Shown here: piece by piece, positions 7,512 to 17,227 of the stretch
Layout of the letters: each line of letters opens with the position of its first letter
Numbering within the stretch: position 1 is the stretch's first letter
Translations under genes and position numbers: made by a program
NCBI GenBank assembly: GCA_964473525.1
Contig: CAYYPK010000003.1
Coordinates: 248,001-312,000, forward strand
DNA: 64,000 bases
Source of the DNA: GCA-2687025 sp964473525
Lineage (GTDB): Bacteria; Poribacteria; WGA-4E; GCA-2687025
Direction of reading: 5' to 3'
Notes under the pieces: generated by a model
The model's input: the letters and a program-made list of their open reading frames with translations, nothing else
Told to the model about the DNA's origin: nothing
Database searches by the model: none

Positions 7512-10500
7512 ATGAGCGCCACAGACCAGACGAGCACAGGCGAATTCTACGTTGCCGGCGGCACGTTGCGACCGGACGCGCCGTCCTATGTGCGTCGCCA
7601 GGCGGATGAGGATCTATACGCCGCGCTCACCCGAGGCGAGTTCTGCTATGTCCTGACGTCACGCCAGATGGGCAAGTCGTCGCTCATGGCGCGGGCCGCC
7701 CAACGACTGCGCGGAGACGGCGCCACCGCTATACTGCTCGACCTCACGGCGATAGGCCAGAACGTCACCGTTGAGCAGTGGTACGACGGTCTCCTCGCGC
7801 GCGTCGGCGAGCAACTCGACCTCGAGGACGGGCTGGAAGCGTTCTGGGACGAACACGCCGCGCTGCCACCCGTGCAACGGTGGATGACCGCCTTGCGCCG
7901 CGTCGTCCTGCCGGCGTGCGACGGGCCAGTCATCGTGTTCGTGGATGAGATCGATGTCGTACAGAGCGTGCCTTTCTCGACCGGCGAGTTCTTCGCAGCC
8001 ATACGCGAGGTGTACACACGGCGGTCGGAAGACGAGGAGCTGGGCCGCCTCGCGTTCTGCCTCATCGGCGTCGCCACGCCCTCGGACCTCATCGAAGATC
8101 CCCTCACCACGCCCTTCAACATCGGCGTGCGCCTGGATCTGACCGACTTCAGCGCCAACGAAGTCGCCCCGCTCGCAGAGGGCATAGGTCGGGGCGCCGC
8201 GGCCAACCTTGTGCAGCGCGCGCTGTACTGGACCGGCGGACATCCGTATCTCACGCAGCGTCTGTGCCGCGCCATCGCGGAGGACGCGTCCGTGGTGTCC
8301 GACGCGGACGTAGATCGGCTTTGCGCGGGTCTGTTCTTCTCCGACCGCGCGCAGGAGCAGGACGACAACCTCCAGTTCGTGCGCAACCAGATGCTCCGGC
8401 GCGACACGGACCACGCCGCATTGCTGACCATGTATGGCGACATCCTCCGAGGCAAGTCCGTCGTTCCAGACGAGACGAATTCCCTCGTGAACATCCTTCG
8501 TCTCGCCGGCATTGTGGACGCCTCGGGCGGCGTCCTGCGCGTGCGCAACCGCATCTACGAGAGGGTGTTTGACGCCGCATGGGCGCGCGAGAACATGCCG
8601 GACGCCGAAGCGCGTCGTCAGAGGGCTGCGTACCGTCGGGGTATGTTCCGCGCCGCCGCGATTGCCGTTGTGGTGGTCGCAGTTGTCGGCGCCCTGGCCG
8701 TCGTCGCGTACAGATCGCTACGCGAGTCCGAGCGTCTCGCCTCCCAACTGTCCGACACGGTCGCGGATCTGCGCGTTGAGAAGGGTACTCGTCTTCTCGA
8801 GGACGGTAACGCCGTCGGGCTTCTCGACCTTGTTGACGCGGCGAAAGCTCTTGAGCCTGGCGACCGCCAACGCCTGGTCATGCAGACCTGGGCGGCGTGG
8901 TATCAGCGACACGAAGGGCGTCTCGTCGATGTGCTCGGCGGACCCGAGGGCGTCGGCGAATTCCTGATGAGCGGGCATGGGTCTTGGTTCGCCACTACGG
9001 ACACACGCGGCAACGCTCAACTGTGGACGACCGACACCCGATCCCCGCATGGCGCGCCGCTGCCACACGGTGCGCCCATCACCAGACTCAGATTCGATCC
9101 CACCGAAAGCGCCCTGGAGACGCGATCCGCCGATGATGTCTTGAAGCTGTGGGACGTGGCCACGGCGACGCACCTCGCGACGCTGGAACACTCCGAACTC
9201 GTGCGAGAGACGCGATTCACGCTCGATGGCCGGTTCTTTGTGACGATGGCGTCGGACCACCTGGAGGAGTTCGTGGTGCGGCGTTGGGAGGTGCAATCGG
9301 GTCGCCTCGTTTCTGGCCCCCAGACCTACGCGGGCTTCGGCGGCACCCTCAGCCCTGACGGCGCGTTCATGCATTTCGCCACCGAGATACAGTGGCTGGT
9401 CCTGATCAATACCGCCCTGATGAAGCCCTACGGCCGCATAACCTTCGCCCGCGTGATCGCGAGCAACGGCACGGACAGCGCGTCCGAGGAATGGGCGGCA
9501 GGCGGCTTCGCCGACGGATCGGTGTGGTTCACGTCTGCCGTCCCATCCACGATCTTTGCGGATGGCGCCTCTGAGGCAACCGTGGAATGGGACGCGCCAG
9601 GAGAAGGCCACGAGCTCTTCGACGATCCGGTAGCCTTGGTGGACTTGAGCGGCGACGGCATGGTCATCGCCGCCGCCACCGTCAATCTGGCTGGGTCCAT
9701 CGCGGTGATCGGCGCCCACACTGGTAAGCCAGTAGGACCCAGGATCAGCCACACAGCGCCGATCGACCAACTGCACCTGTCATATGACGGGGATCTTCTT
9801 GCGGCTTCGTCGGGCGACACAGTGCGCGTGTGGTCGACAGCGACGGGGGCGCCGGTTATCGAGCCGCTCTCGTTCACATCGGTCGGCTCCAGGCATCTGG
9901 CTGGACGGCGAGCGCAGACCGCCGACGCGAGCGAGAAGGGCCGCGGAATCTGGGCCATGTCGATATCGCGGGCCTTGCCCAGGGAGCTGTTCGTCAAGAC
10001 CTCGGCTATCGCCCCCGTGTATGTGTTCGTCCTGGACGCCACCCCTAACGGATCTGACGGGGATGTCGTCGCAAGCTACGCCGACCAGATGAGCCGTAGG
10101 CTCGCACTCTCGCGCGACGGGCGCGTGTTGGTCACCTCTTCCGTGGGAGGTGGCGAGGCGGACGTTTGGGATGCATCCTCGCTCGAGCGAGTCGGTCCTC
10201 CGGTCTCCGTGCCGGAGACGGGCGTGATCTGGTACGACCGCAATCTGGCTCTCAACGCGGATGGCCAGTACGTAGCGATCCGGTCCGGAGCCTACGTGCG
10301 GCAGTTCAGCACAGCGACGGGAACGGGCACAGCGGAATACCGCTCTGATCCCCCGGCGGTCGCCGTGGACTACGCGCCTGACCGTCCCGTGCTGGCGGCC
10401 GCGGTCGGACCCACCATCGCCTTCCTTCCGGCTCAGGACGGGCTGCCTGCGCCAGGGACACTCAAGTTCGATGCGTCCGTCGCGGATATCGCCTTCGACC

Positions 10501-11072
10501 CCAACGGCAGGTTCCTTGCTGTCGCGGTCGGAACGCGTGTGGAGCTTCCAGCATACCCGTCCGGGGCGCCGCCCATCGACCCCATCGAGCATGGCACGAA
10601 GGTCGAGCGCCTCGCCATTTCCGAGGACGGACAGAGCCTTGCGACGACGACCGACGACTACGTGCTGCGCGTCTGGGACCTGACCACCGGCGCGCAGATC
10701 GGGGTCGACTATCCGCACTCCACTGCGATCTTCGACATCGCACTGCCTGGCTCTGGACAGCACGTCGCTATAGCCGCGAATGACTCCAGGGTGACCTTCT
10801 GGGACATAGCCGCTGGGTCGCTGCTTGGGCTGCCGATCTCGGTTCCCGGTCGCGTGACCGACCTCGCCATCACTCCGAACGGCAGACACCTCTTTACGGG
10901 CGGGGTCGCGGCACCCGTGCGCCGATGGACGCTGGCCCAAGCTCCCGCCAACGTGACGGAGATGGCGGACATGACCACGCTGGCGACCGGCCTACGGTCG
11001 GGAGAGGCGGGACCCGAGCCCATCTCTTCGGGGGAGTGGCGACGGGTCCGCGACACGCTCATGGCTAGATAG
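7512..11072 (+). CDS. AAA-like ATPase with membrane anchor and WD40 propeller
   Basis: Protein of 1186 residues. Residues 9-330 form an AAA-like (PF14516-type) NTPase: P-loop TSRQMGKSSL (49-58), Walker B VIVFVDEIDVVQS (140-152), then an arm with DRAQEQDDN and VRNRIYERVF. A single transmembrane helix at about 381-400 (AAIAVVVVAVVGALAVVAY) separates it from a C-terminal WD40 beta-propeller (about 455-1165), with repeats such as VLRVWDLTTGAQIG. The topology suggests a cytoplasmic ATPase and a propeller on the other side. The chosen ATG has GGGAG a few bases upstream; a longer frame to 7353 lies in the repeat element. Full-length paralogue at 22735-26286. Function unknown; a signalling or STAND-like role is inference. 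Confidence 0.88.
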   Translation: MSATDQTSTGEFYVAGGTLRPDAPSYVRRQADEDLYAALTRGEFCYVLTSRQMGKSSLMARAAQRLRGDGATAILLDLTAIGQNVTVEQWYDGLLARVGEQLDLEDGLEAFWDEHAALPPVQRWMTALRRVVLPACDGPVIVFVDEIDVVQSVPFSTGEFFAAIREVYTRRSEDEELGRLAFCLIGVATPSDLIEDPLTTPFNIGVRLDLTDFSANEVAPLAEGIGRGAAANLVQRALYWTGGHPYLTQRLCRAIAEDASVVSDADVDRLCAGLFFSDRAQEQDDNLQFVRNQMLRRDTDHAALLTMYGDILRGKSVVPDETNSLVNILRLAGIVDASGGVLRVRNRIYERVFDAAWARENMPDAEARRQRAAYRRGMFRAAAIAVVVVAVVGALAVVAYRSLRESERLASQLSDTVADLRVEKGTRLLEDGNAVGLLDLVDAAKALEPGDRQRLVMQTWAAWYQRHEGRLVDVLGGPEGVGEFLMSGHGSWFATTDTRGNAQLWTTDTRSPHGAPLPHGAPITRLRFDPTESALETRSADDVLKLWDVATATHLATLEHSELVRETRFTLDGRFFVTMASDHLEEFVVRRWEVQSGRLVSGPQTYAGFGGTLSPDGAFMHFATEIQWLVLINTALMKPYGRITFARVIASNGTDSASEEWAAGGFADGSVWFTSAVPSTIFADGASEATVEWDAPGEGHELFDDPVALVDLSGDGMVIAAATVNLAGSIAVIGAHTGKPVGPRISHTAPIDQLHLSYDGDLLAASSGDTVRVWSTATGAPVIEPLSFTSVGSRHLAGRRAQTADASEKGRGIWAMSISRALPRELFVKTSAIAPVYVFVLDATPNGSDGDVVASYADQMSRRLALSRDGRVLVTSSVGGGEADVWDASSLERVGPPVSVPETGVIWYDRNLALNADGQYVAIRSGAYVRQFSTATGTGTAEYRSDPPAVAVDYAPDRPVLAAAVGPTIAFLPAQDGLPAPGTLKFDASVADIAFDPNGRFLAVAVGTRVELPAYPSGAPPIDPIEHGTKVERLAISEDGQSLATTTDDYVLRVWDLTTGAQIGVDYPHSTAIFDIALPGSGQHVAIAANDSRVTFWDIAAGSLLGLPISVPGRVTDLAITPNGRHLFTGGVAAPVRRWTLAQAPANVTEMADMTTLATGLRSGEAGPEPISSGEWRRVRDTLMAR

Positions 11073-11344
11073 CGCGTTGAGCGTTGCCGTCGCTCCGCGC
11101 CCCTTCGGGTGTCCTGACTCAGGCCCGCGGCGCGTGCTGTAGCTGCGAACGGGAGCGCTGGCGCGAATGTCCTCGCCCGGAAGAGATGCTTCGCCTCCGG
11201 CTCAGCATGGCATACCGACGCCGGGGCGCCTGTGCCACGCAGTCGGCCGCAACTGTTTGTCGCCAGCCCTAGCGTGTGGGCCGAGGTTGCGGGCCGACGC
11301 CATATGCGCAATCATCGCTCGCGCCACATCCCAGAGGAGAACGC

Positions 11345-12547
11345 ATGTCAGCGGTGACGATTGAGGACGTCCAGGTAATCACGACGCAGCCCGCCGGATC
11401 GCGGCTGGTGATCGTCAAGATCGTCACGTCGGAGCCGGGGCTGTACGGCCTCGGCTGCGCGACGTTCACGCAGCGTTTCCACGCGGTCGTGACGGCGATT
11501 GAGAAGCACCTGAAGCCGTTTCTCATCGGCCGCGACGTGTCGCGGATCGAGGAAATCTGGCAGATGGCGATGGTGAACAGCTACTGGCGAAACGGGCCGG
11601 TGTTGAGCAACGCTATCTCCGGCGCGGACCAGGCGCTCTGGGACATCAAGGGCAAGCAGGCGGGGATGCCCGTGTACGAGCTGCTCGGGGGCAAGTGTCG
11701 GGAGGCGGCGGCGGTCTACGGGCACGCCGGCGGCTCGACTCCCGAGGAAGTCGCCGACAGCGTGCGGCGCTTCCAGGAGATGGGCTACCGGCATATCCGG
11801 GTGCAGATGGGCGGCTACGGCGGCAATCCCGAGAGCCTGCACAAGCCGGAAGGCGCGCCCGACGGGGCTTACTACAACCCGCGCGAATACGCGCGCAACG
11901 CCGTCAACATGATCGAGCACGTGCGCAAGGAAGTCGGCGACGAGGTCGAACTGTTGCACGACGTCCACGAGCGCCTCCAGCCCATAGATGCCGTCCAGAT
12001 GGCCAAGGACGTCGAGCAGTTCAAGCTGTTCTTCTTCGAGGACGCCCTGGCGCCCGAGGACATCAAGTGGTTCGAGAATATCCGGCAGCAGTGCGCCACG
12101 CCACAGGCAATGGGCGAGCTGTTCAACAACCCGCGGGAGTGGCAGCCGCTCATCGCGGGACGGCTTATCGACTTCGTCCGCATGCACGTGAGTCAGATGG
12201 GTGGTCTCACGCCAGCGAGACACGTCGCGGCGTTCGCGAACATGTACGGCGTGCGCACCGCGTGGCACGGTCCCGGCGACACGTCGCCCGTAGGGCACGC
12301 CGCGAACCTGCACCTGGACCTGTGGGCGCCGAACTTCGGCATCCAGGAATGGTGCCGCTTCCCCGAGCGAGTATACGAGGTGTTCCCCGGCACGCCGGAG
12401 GTGCGCGAAGGCTATATGTATCCCAGCGACAAGCCCGGCCTCGGTATCGACATCAACGAGGAACTCGCCGCGAAGTATCCGTGCAAGGACCAGGTCGAGC
12501 ATTGGACGCAGACGCGTTGGCCCGACGGCAGCCCGGCGCGTCCGTAG
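11345..12547 (+). CDS. Enolase-superfamily dehydratase, mannonate dehydratase (ManD/RspA) type
   Basis: Protein of 400 residues, the usual ManD length. Metal and catalytic residues are visible: DVHERL (metal aspartate plus the ManD-specific histidine), FFEDALAPED and AMGELFNNP for the other two acidic ligands, and AWHGPGDTSPVGHAAN with the catalytic histidine/aspartate pair. ManD enzymes dehydrate D-mannonate (some D-gluconate) to 2-keto-3-deoxygluconate. The ATG at 11345 has GGAGA upstream; the longer frame is rejected. It is followed by a zinc dehydrogenase (38-base gap) and a KduD-type gene, fitting hexuronate or aldonate breakdown. The 272-base gap upstream shows nothing else. Confidence 0.93.
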   Translation: MSAVTIEDVQVITTQPAGSRLVIVKIVTSEPGLYGLGCATFTQRFHAVVTAIEKHLKPFLIGRDVSRIEEIWQMAMVNSYWRNGPVLSNAISGADQALWDIKGKQAGMPVYELLGGKCREAAAVYGHAGGSTPEEVADSVRRFQEMGYRHIRVQMGGYGGNPESLHKPEGAPDGAYYNPREYARNAVNMIEHVRKEVGDEVELLHDVHERLQPIDAVQMAKDVEQFKLFFFEDALAPEDIKWFENIRQQCATPQAMGELFNNPREWQPLIAGRLIDFVRMHVSQMGGLTPARHVAAFANMYGVRTAWHGPGDTSPVGHAANLHLDLWAPNFGIQEWCRFPERVYEVFPGTPEVREGYMYPSDKPGLGIDINEELAAKYPCKDQVEHWTQTRWPDGSPARP

Positions 12548-12585
12548 AAGCGCTCGATACTCCATGACGCAACACGAGGACAGTT

Positions 12586-13611
12586 ATGCCACGCGGGGCA
12601 TTTTACGCTGGCGACCGGACATTCCAAGTAGGCGACAGCGTCAGGGTCGCGCCGTCCGAGGCCGAGGCGGTCGTTGATATTGCGTACTGCGGGGTGTGCG
12701 GCACCGACCTGCACATCTACCTGGGCCATATGGACGCGCGAGTAGCCGTGCCGCAGGTCATCGGTCACGAGATGTCCGGGGTGGTGTCCGCAGTGGGCAG
12801 CGGCGTGGAAGGCTGGGCCGAGGGCGACCGGGTTGTCGTGAGGCCGCTGGACCCGTGCGGCGCATGTCCTGCGTGCGTGGCCGGTCATTCGCATATCTGC
12901 CAGAATCTCGACTTCCTTGGCATCGACACTCCGGGCGCGTTCCAGACGCATTGGACGGTCCCGGCGCACACGTTGCACCGCCTCCCTGACGGCGTGGACG
13001 ACCAGATCGGCGCGCTCATCGAACCGCTCGCGGTGGCGTGCCACGACGTGAGACTCGGGGAGGTCGCCGCTGGCGAACGCGCGGTCGTCATCGGCGGAGG
13101 CCCTATCGGGACACTCGTGGCGCTCGTCGCCCGACACGCCGGCGCCGACGTGCTGATGACCGAGGTGAACCCCTACCGCCTGGAGTTCGCTCGCTCCCTT
13201 GGCTTCGAGGCGCTGCACGGTGCAGAGGCGGATGTCGTCGCGCGCGTAGAGGAACTGACGGGCGGAGCTGGCGCCGATGTGGTGTTCGAGGTGTCGGGGT
13301 CGGCCGCTGGCGCGGAACTGATGACAAAGCTCGCGCGCACGCGTGGCCGCATCGTCGTCGTCGCCATCCACGCCGACCCTCCGAAGGTCGACCTGTTCCA
13401 GTTCTTCTGGCGCGAGCTGCGGCTATGCGGGGTGCGCGTGTACGAGCCGGAGGATTTCGAGGCGGCGATACAGCTCGCGGAGTCCGGCGCGCTGCCGCTA
13501 GACCAGCTGATAACACACCGCGCGCCGCTATCGGCCACGCAGTCGATCTTCGATGAAATCGCGTCCGGCGCCGAGATGATGAAGGCGCTCATCGACGCGC
13601 GGGAGGCGTGA
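12586..13611 (+). CDS. Zinc-dependent MDR dehydrogenase (threonine/L-idonate type)
   Basis: Protein of 341 residues. Catalytic zinc site CGVCGTDLHIY and GHEMSG, structural zinc cysteines PCGACPACVAGHSHIC, and NAD motif AVVIGGGPIGTLVAL are all present. It starts at an ATG with GAGGA upstream, between ManD and KduD genes, and its stop overlaps the start region of kduD. In this setting the likely job is oxidation of a sugar acid or polyol (for instance L-idonate, L-gulonate or a galactonate) feeding 2-keto-3-deoxygluconate formation. It is a distant paralogue of the dehydrogenase at 1966-3000. Confidence 0.92.
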   Translation: MPRGAFYAGDRTFQVGDSVRVAPSEAEAVVDIAYCGVCGTDLHIYLGHMDARVAVPQVIGHEMSGVVSAVGSGVEGWAEGDRVVVRPLDPCGACPACVAGHSHICQNLDFLGIDTPGAFQTHWTVPAHTLHRLPDGVDDQIGALIEPLAVACHDVRLGEVAAGERAVVIGGGPIGTLVALVARHAGADVLMTEVNPYRLEFARSLGFEALHGAEADVVARVEELTGGAGADVVFEVSGSAAGAELMTKLARTRGRIVVVAIHADPPKVDLFQFFWRELRLCGVRVYEPEDFEAAIQLAESGALPLDQLITHRAPLSATQSIFDEIASGAEMMKALIDAREA

Positions 13612-13613
13612 GA

Positions 13614-14384
13614 ATGAGTCTAGCCGACAGGTTCCGCCTCGACGGTCGCCGCGCGCTGGTGACCGGATGCCGGCGCGGCATCGGGCGCGCCATGGCGCAA
13701 GGGCTGGCGGAGATGGGCGCTGACATTGTCGGGGTGAGCGCCTCCATGGAAGCGTCGGGGAGCTTCATTGAGAGCGACGTGCGCGACCTCGGGCGCACGT
13801 TCCATGGCTACGCGTGCGACTTCGCGGATCGCCCCGCCGTCTACGAGTTCATCGACAAGGTGAAGAACGAGGTCGGGCACGTGGACATCCTCGTGAACAA
13901 CGCGGGCACGATCCTGCGTAAACCGGCCGACCAGCACGGCGACGACCTCTGGGACACCGTCATGGAGGTGAATCTCAACGCACAGTTCGTGTTGGCGCGT
14001 GAGTTTGGCAAGGAGATGCTCGCCCGCGAGGATGGCAAGATCGTCTTTACCGCGTCCTTGCTGACGTATCAGGGTGGCGTCACGGTGCCAGGGTACGCCG
14101 CGAGCAAGGGCGGCGTGGGGCAACTGACGAAGGCGCTCGCAAACGAATGGGCGGGTCGCGGCGTGAACGTGAACGCCATCGCTCCTGGTTACATCGCCAC
14201 CGACAACACGGAGGCGCTGCAAGCCGACCCCACGCGTAACGACCAAATCACCGTCCGAATCCCCGCCGGACGATGGGGCTCCCCCGACGACCTCAAGGGC
14301 GCCATCGTGTACCTGTGCTCCGCCGCTTCGGACTACGTCCACGGTGAAATTCTCACCGTCGACGGGGGTTGGATGGCCCGCTAG
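13614..14384 (+). CDS. kduD: SDR oxidoreductase, 2-dehydro-3-deoxy-D-gluconate 5-dehydrogenase (KduD) type
   Basis: Protein of 256 residues. Short-chain dehydrogenase motifs: cofactor TGCRRGIGRAMA, LVNNAGT, active-site serine in VFTASLL and YAASK. The C-terminal stretch RIPAGRWGSPDDLKGAIVYL with SDYVHGEILTVDGGW is very typical of KduD, which interconverts 2,5-diketo-3-deoxygluconate and 2-keto-3-deoxygluconate in pectin and alginate-type uronate breakdown. GGAGG at 13602-13606 favours ATG 13614 over the GTG at 13608. The start lies 2 bases after the previous stop, so it is part of the ManD operon. No KdgK or KdgA is in view. Confidence 0.9.
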   Translation: MSLADRFRLDGRRALVTGCRRGIGRAMAQGLAEMGADIVGVSASMEASGSFIESDVRDLGRTFHGYACDFADRPAVYEFIDKVKNEVGHVDILVNNAGTILRKPADQHGDDLWDTVMEVNLNAQFVLAREFGKEMLAREDGKIVFTASLLTYQGGVTVPGYAASKGGVGQLTKALANEWAGRGVNVNAIAPGYIATDNTEALQADPTRNDQITVRIPAGRWGSPDDLKGAIVYLCSAASDYVHGEILTVDGGWMAR

Positions 14385-14483
14385 GACCATGGGGCGTCGT
14401 TCCCTTTGCGTTCCCCTTAAGGCACTATTTCAGAGACTACACCGGCCCCGGATCGAACCGAGTCCGACTGGGATGGGCGCGCG

Positions 14484-14981
14484 ATGAGCGGACGGCTTGG
14501 CACGGCATTGCTCGCGGGCGCGGCCCTGCTGGTCGTCGGCTGCACGCTGCCCGGGCCGGTCATCGTCGTCACGGAACCAGGGTACGTAGCCACGGCAGAC
14601 ACGGCCGTGGTCCGTGTAGTCGCCACGGGCGATGCGCCGACATCGGCTACGACGGCCGAGGAAGGGCCGGCCGACCCGGTCGCGCCGCCCTCGCAGCTCG
14701 ACGCGGTGGAGACGCAGCGCAAGGCAGTCGAGCGACGTGTAGCCACCCTCAAGCAGGGCATGACGCGCGTCAAGGGACGTCACCTGGTGACCGAGGCCAT
14801 ACGTGACGCGGTGGTGAATCGGGTGGGAACGCTCGAGTCGCGCATCGCGGCGCTAGAGGCGGAATTTGACCGGCGAGCGCAGCGGCTTGATTCCATGCTG
14901 GACGGCCTGCGGAAGCGGATTCCAGCCACCCCAACCGAGCCTGTGGACGCGACGCTGCCAGTGGAGGATCCCGCGCTATAG
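14484..14981 (+). CDS. Putative lipoprotein with coiled-coil
   Basis: Protein of 165 residues. The N-terminus has a lipobox, ALLVVGC, so cysteine 20 should be lipidated. After a proline/threonine-rich linker, residues 70-150 are heptad-like (QLDAVETQRKAVERRVATLK and VGTLESRIAALEAEFDRRA), predicting a coiled coil. No family recognised. Its end overlaps by 6 bases the end of the convergent DUF5916 gene. Confidence 0.75.
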   Translation: MSGRLGTALLAGAALLVVGCTLPGPVIVVTEPGYVATADTAVVRVVATGDAPTSATTAEEGPADPVAPPSQLDAVETQRKAVERRVATLKQGMTRVKGRHLVTEAIRDAVVNRVGTLESRIAALEAEFDRRAQRLDSMLDGLRKRIPATPTEPVDATLPVEDPAL

Positions 14982-17156
14982 CGGGAGCAGGATCTTCCCC
15001 TCTATCCTCGGCGTGAACGTGTCGCCGTTCGGCTCACCGAAGATCAGGAACGTCTCGATACCGCGCGCGCCTGACCGGCGAAGCGACACGTACCAGTTCC
15101 ACGCGTTGTCGTCCTGCGTCTCGTTGCGTCGGAAGATCACCCGCCCGCCGACGCCCACGCTCGGGGTGAAGTCGTAGTTCATCGACAGGATGTGCTGCTG
15201 GACGCGCTCATGGTGCGTCAGGCGAGAGTTTCGGAGTTCCACCAGGACGCGTTCCCAGCGTCGGAACATCCGTTGATGCAGGAAGCGGCGTTGCGCGTCG
15301 TCGGCTGAGCCGCCGCTGAATCCGATGTCGTAGGCGGCGGAGTGGTCCGCCTTCGTCACGGACACGCCCACATCGAACGCGTGGTCGAGGTCTGACGTCA
15401 GCGCGTCCTGCTCGCGAAAGTGACCGCGCCAGCCACCGTGGTAGAGCGAGACGTTGTGACGGGTGTCGACGTGCGCCGAGTATGCGAAGCTGTCGCGGAA
15501 GAAGTCGTCCGTGTCGTCGCGGTCGCCCATTGTGGAGAGGGAGCGGCGGGCGACGCCACCGAAACCGTCGAGCCCGTCCGAGCCCGTGAATCGCTCCTCG
15601 TAGTTGACGCGAAAGCCGATGCCAGCGGAGCGCACGAACGTATCGCGCCACTCGTTGCCGTAGCCGCCCTTCAGCCCGACGCCCTGCCGTCCGGGGAACT
15701 CGATGAAGCCGTTGGACGCGCGGAAGTCCTCGGTCACGTATACCAGATCTGTACCGAGCGAGAAGCGGCCGTTGCCCCACCCCAGAGCGAACGTCGAGAG
15801 CGTGCCGTCCATGTCGCTCCCGGTCGGCCCCTCGCGCCAGGAGTTCGCGGCGAACTTCCAGTTGATGTGTACCTGGCGGGTCAGTCGCACGCGCGCTCTG
15901 CCGGCGACGATGGAATTCGTCTCCGCGTCGTCGTCCTTGAAGACTCCCGTGGCGGAGAACGACCCCCACTCGCCCGTTCCCTGCGTGAGACTCAGAACGT
16001 AGTCGTGGCGATGCACGCTCCAAAAATCGTCGTGCTGATCGCCCAGGTCGTACGTCGCGAGCACGCCGAGGTCGGTTCGCTTCGCGAGCTTGCCGTACAC
16101 CTTCGCGCCCACGTCCACATGTTCGATGCGGCGGCTATAGAAGTACGACCCGATGCCGGAGGAGGTCTGGAACATGCGACCGCCCTCCTGAAAGAACGGC
16201 CGGGTCTCGCCTACGAAGCGTTCGCCGCGCGAGAAGTCGATGCCCTCGACCTCGCTCTGCACGTTGCGGAAGTCGGGGTTGACGGTCAGGACGGTCGCGA
16301 GCTGCGCCGTCGGGCGGTACCGCACGTCCGCGCCAAGCCGCCCGGTCTCGCTCCACTCGTCGTCGGTCTCGGAGGCGCCCGCGGCGAAGAAGGGAAGGAC
16401 GAGCAGTTCGGGTTGGAAGCCCGCGCCGGGGAGCTCGACCCCTGTCCAGTCCGCAGCGTATTCGGGCCGCGACTCCTCGCCCAGGTTTGAAAACAGCGAC
16501 CGGATGCGCTGGCGCGCGTGCCCACGCTCGACGTTGATTCCCAGCGTCACGGGCTCGTCCGCGTCCGGGAGGCTGAGGATGCCCCACGGCACGAACGCCT
16601 CCATGGTCCATCCGTCCTCGACGACGCGCGCGGCGGCTTCCCATTCGCCCTTCCACTCCTCCTTGCCGGCGCGGTCTCCGCCCATGTAGGACCATCGCGT
16701 GCCGCGTGGGTTGACGGCGAACAGGAACACGTCGCCTCGATTGTGCGTGTGGAAGGGGTCGAGGATGACCTCGACGTAGTCGTCGTCGTGCACGCGGCCG
16801 TCGAGCTTCGTCTCGCGCGCGACGATCTCGCCGGGGCGCGCGTCGAGGCACCGCGCGGCGATGTAGATACCGTCGTCGTCGTATCCAAGGCGGAAGAACG
16901 TCTGGTCCGACGCCGGGAGCCCTGTCCGCGGATCCACGAACGTCTCACCCTGGGTCGCGTCGTCCCACGCTGTGTCGTCGCCGTCCCCATCAACGGTGGG
17001 CGCCACGACCAGCCGCGCGCCCTCTATCACACGACGACTGTACGGCGGCCCCTGATCCTCGGCGCGCACGCCAGAAGGATGGACGACGAAGACCAGCGCG
17101 AACACGACGCTCGCCCAGACCCGGACGCCGCCCGCGCTGCTGCCATGCGGAACCAT
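14976..17156 (-). CDS. DUF5916 protein with N-terminal CBM9-like domain (outer-membrane barrel type)
   Basis: Protein of 726 residues beginning MVPHGSSAGGVRVWASVVFA, a signal peptide cleaved after VRA. The ATG at 17156 has AGGAG upstream; the open frame runs on to 17927 but overlaps the DUF5591 gene in a nonsense frame. Residues 40-240 match a carbohydrate-binding (CBM9-like) fold, with DGDGDDTAWDDATQ and FRLGYDDDGIYIAARC. The remainder contains VNPDFRNVQSEV and RPFFQEGG, hallmarks of DUF5916, with alternating strands and a final aromatic-poor strand pattern suggesting an outer-membrane beta-barrel. Likely binds polysaccharide at the surface; direct role unknown. Confidence 0.88.
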   Translation of the reverse strand: MVPHGSSAGGVRVWASVVFALVFVVHPSGVRAEDQGPPYSRRVIEGARLVVAPTVDGDGDDTAWDDATQGETFVDPRTGLPASDQTFFRLGYDDDGIYIAARCLDARPGEIVARETKLDGRVHDDDYVEVILDPFHTHNRGDVFLFAVNPRGTRWSYMGGDRAGKEEWKGEWEAAARVVEDGWTMEAFVPWGILSLPDADEPVTLGINVERGHARQRIRSLFSNLGEESRPEYAADWTGVELPGAGFQPELLVLPFFAAGASETDDEWSETGRLGADVRYRPTAQLATVLTVNPDFRNVQSEVEGIDFSRGERFVGETRPFFQEGGRMFQTSSGIGSYFYSRRIEHVDVGAKVYGKLAKRTDLGVLATYDLGDQHDDFWSVHRHDYVLSLTQGTGEWGSFSATGVFKDDDAETNSIVAGRARVRLTRQVHINWKFAANSWREGPTGSDMDGTLSTFALGWGNGRFSLGTDLVYVTEDFRASNGFIEFPGRQGVGLKGGYGNEWRDTFVRSAGIGFRVNYEERFTGSDGLDGFGGVARRSLSTMGDRDDTDDFFRDSFAYSAHVDTRHNVSLYHGGWRGHFREQDALTSDLDHAFDVGVSVTKADHSAAYDIGFSGGSADDAQRRFLHQRMFRRWERVLVELRNSRLTHHERVQQHILSMNYDFTPSVGVGGRVIFRRNETQDDNAWNWYVSLRRSGARGIETFLIFGEPNGDTFTPRIEGKILLPL

Positions 17157-17227
17157 GCCTACTCCTGCTGGTGTTGTTCGCGCCGACGTATGGCCTGCCT
17201 GTCCGGACGGATAGTGAGGACGTGGCG

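Noticed and set aside
11348..12565. Minus-strand frame of 405 codons opposite the ManD gene
   Set aside because: It is the mirror of a gene with complete catalytic motifs.
14440..14475. GGTTCGATCC-like T-arm (minus strand)
   Set aside because: Flanking bases do not form a five-base T stem and no acceptor or anticodon stem could be drawn.
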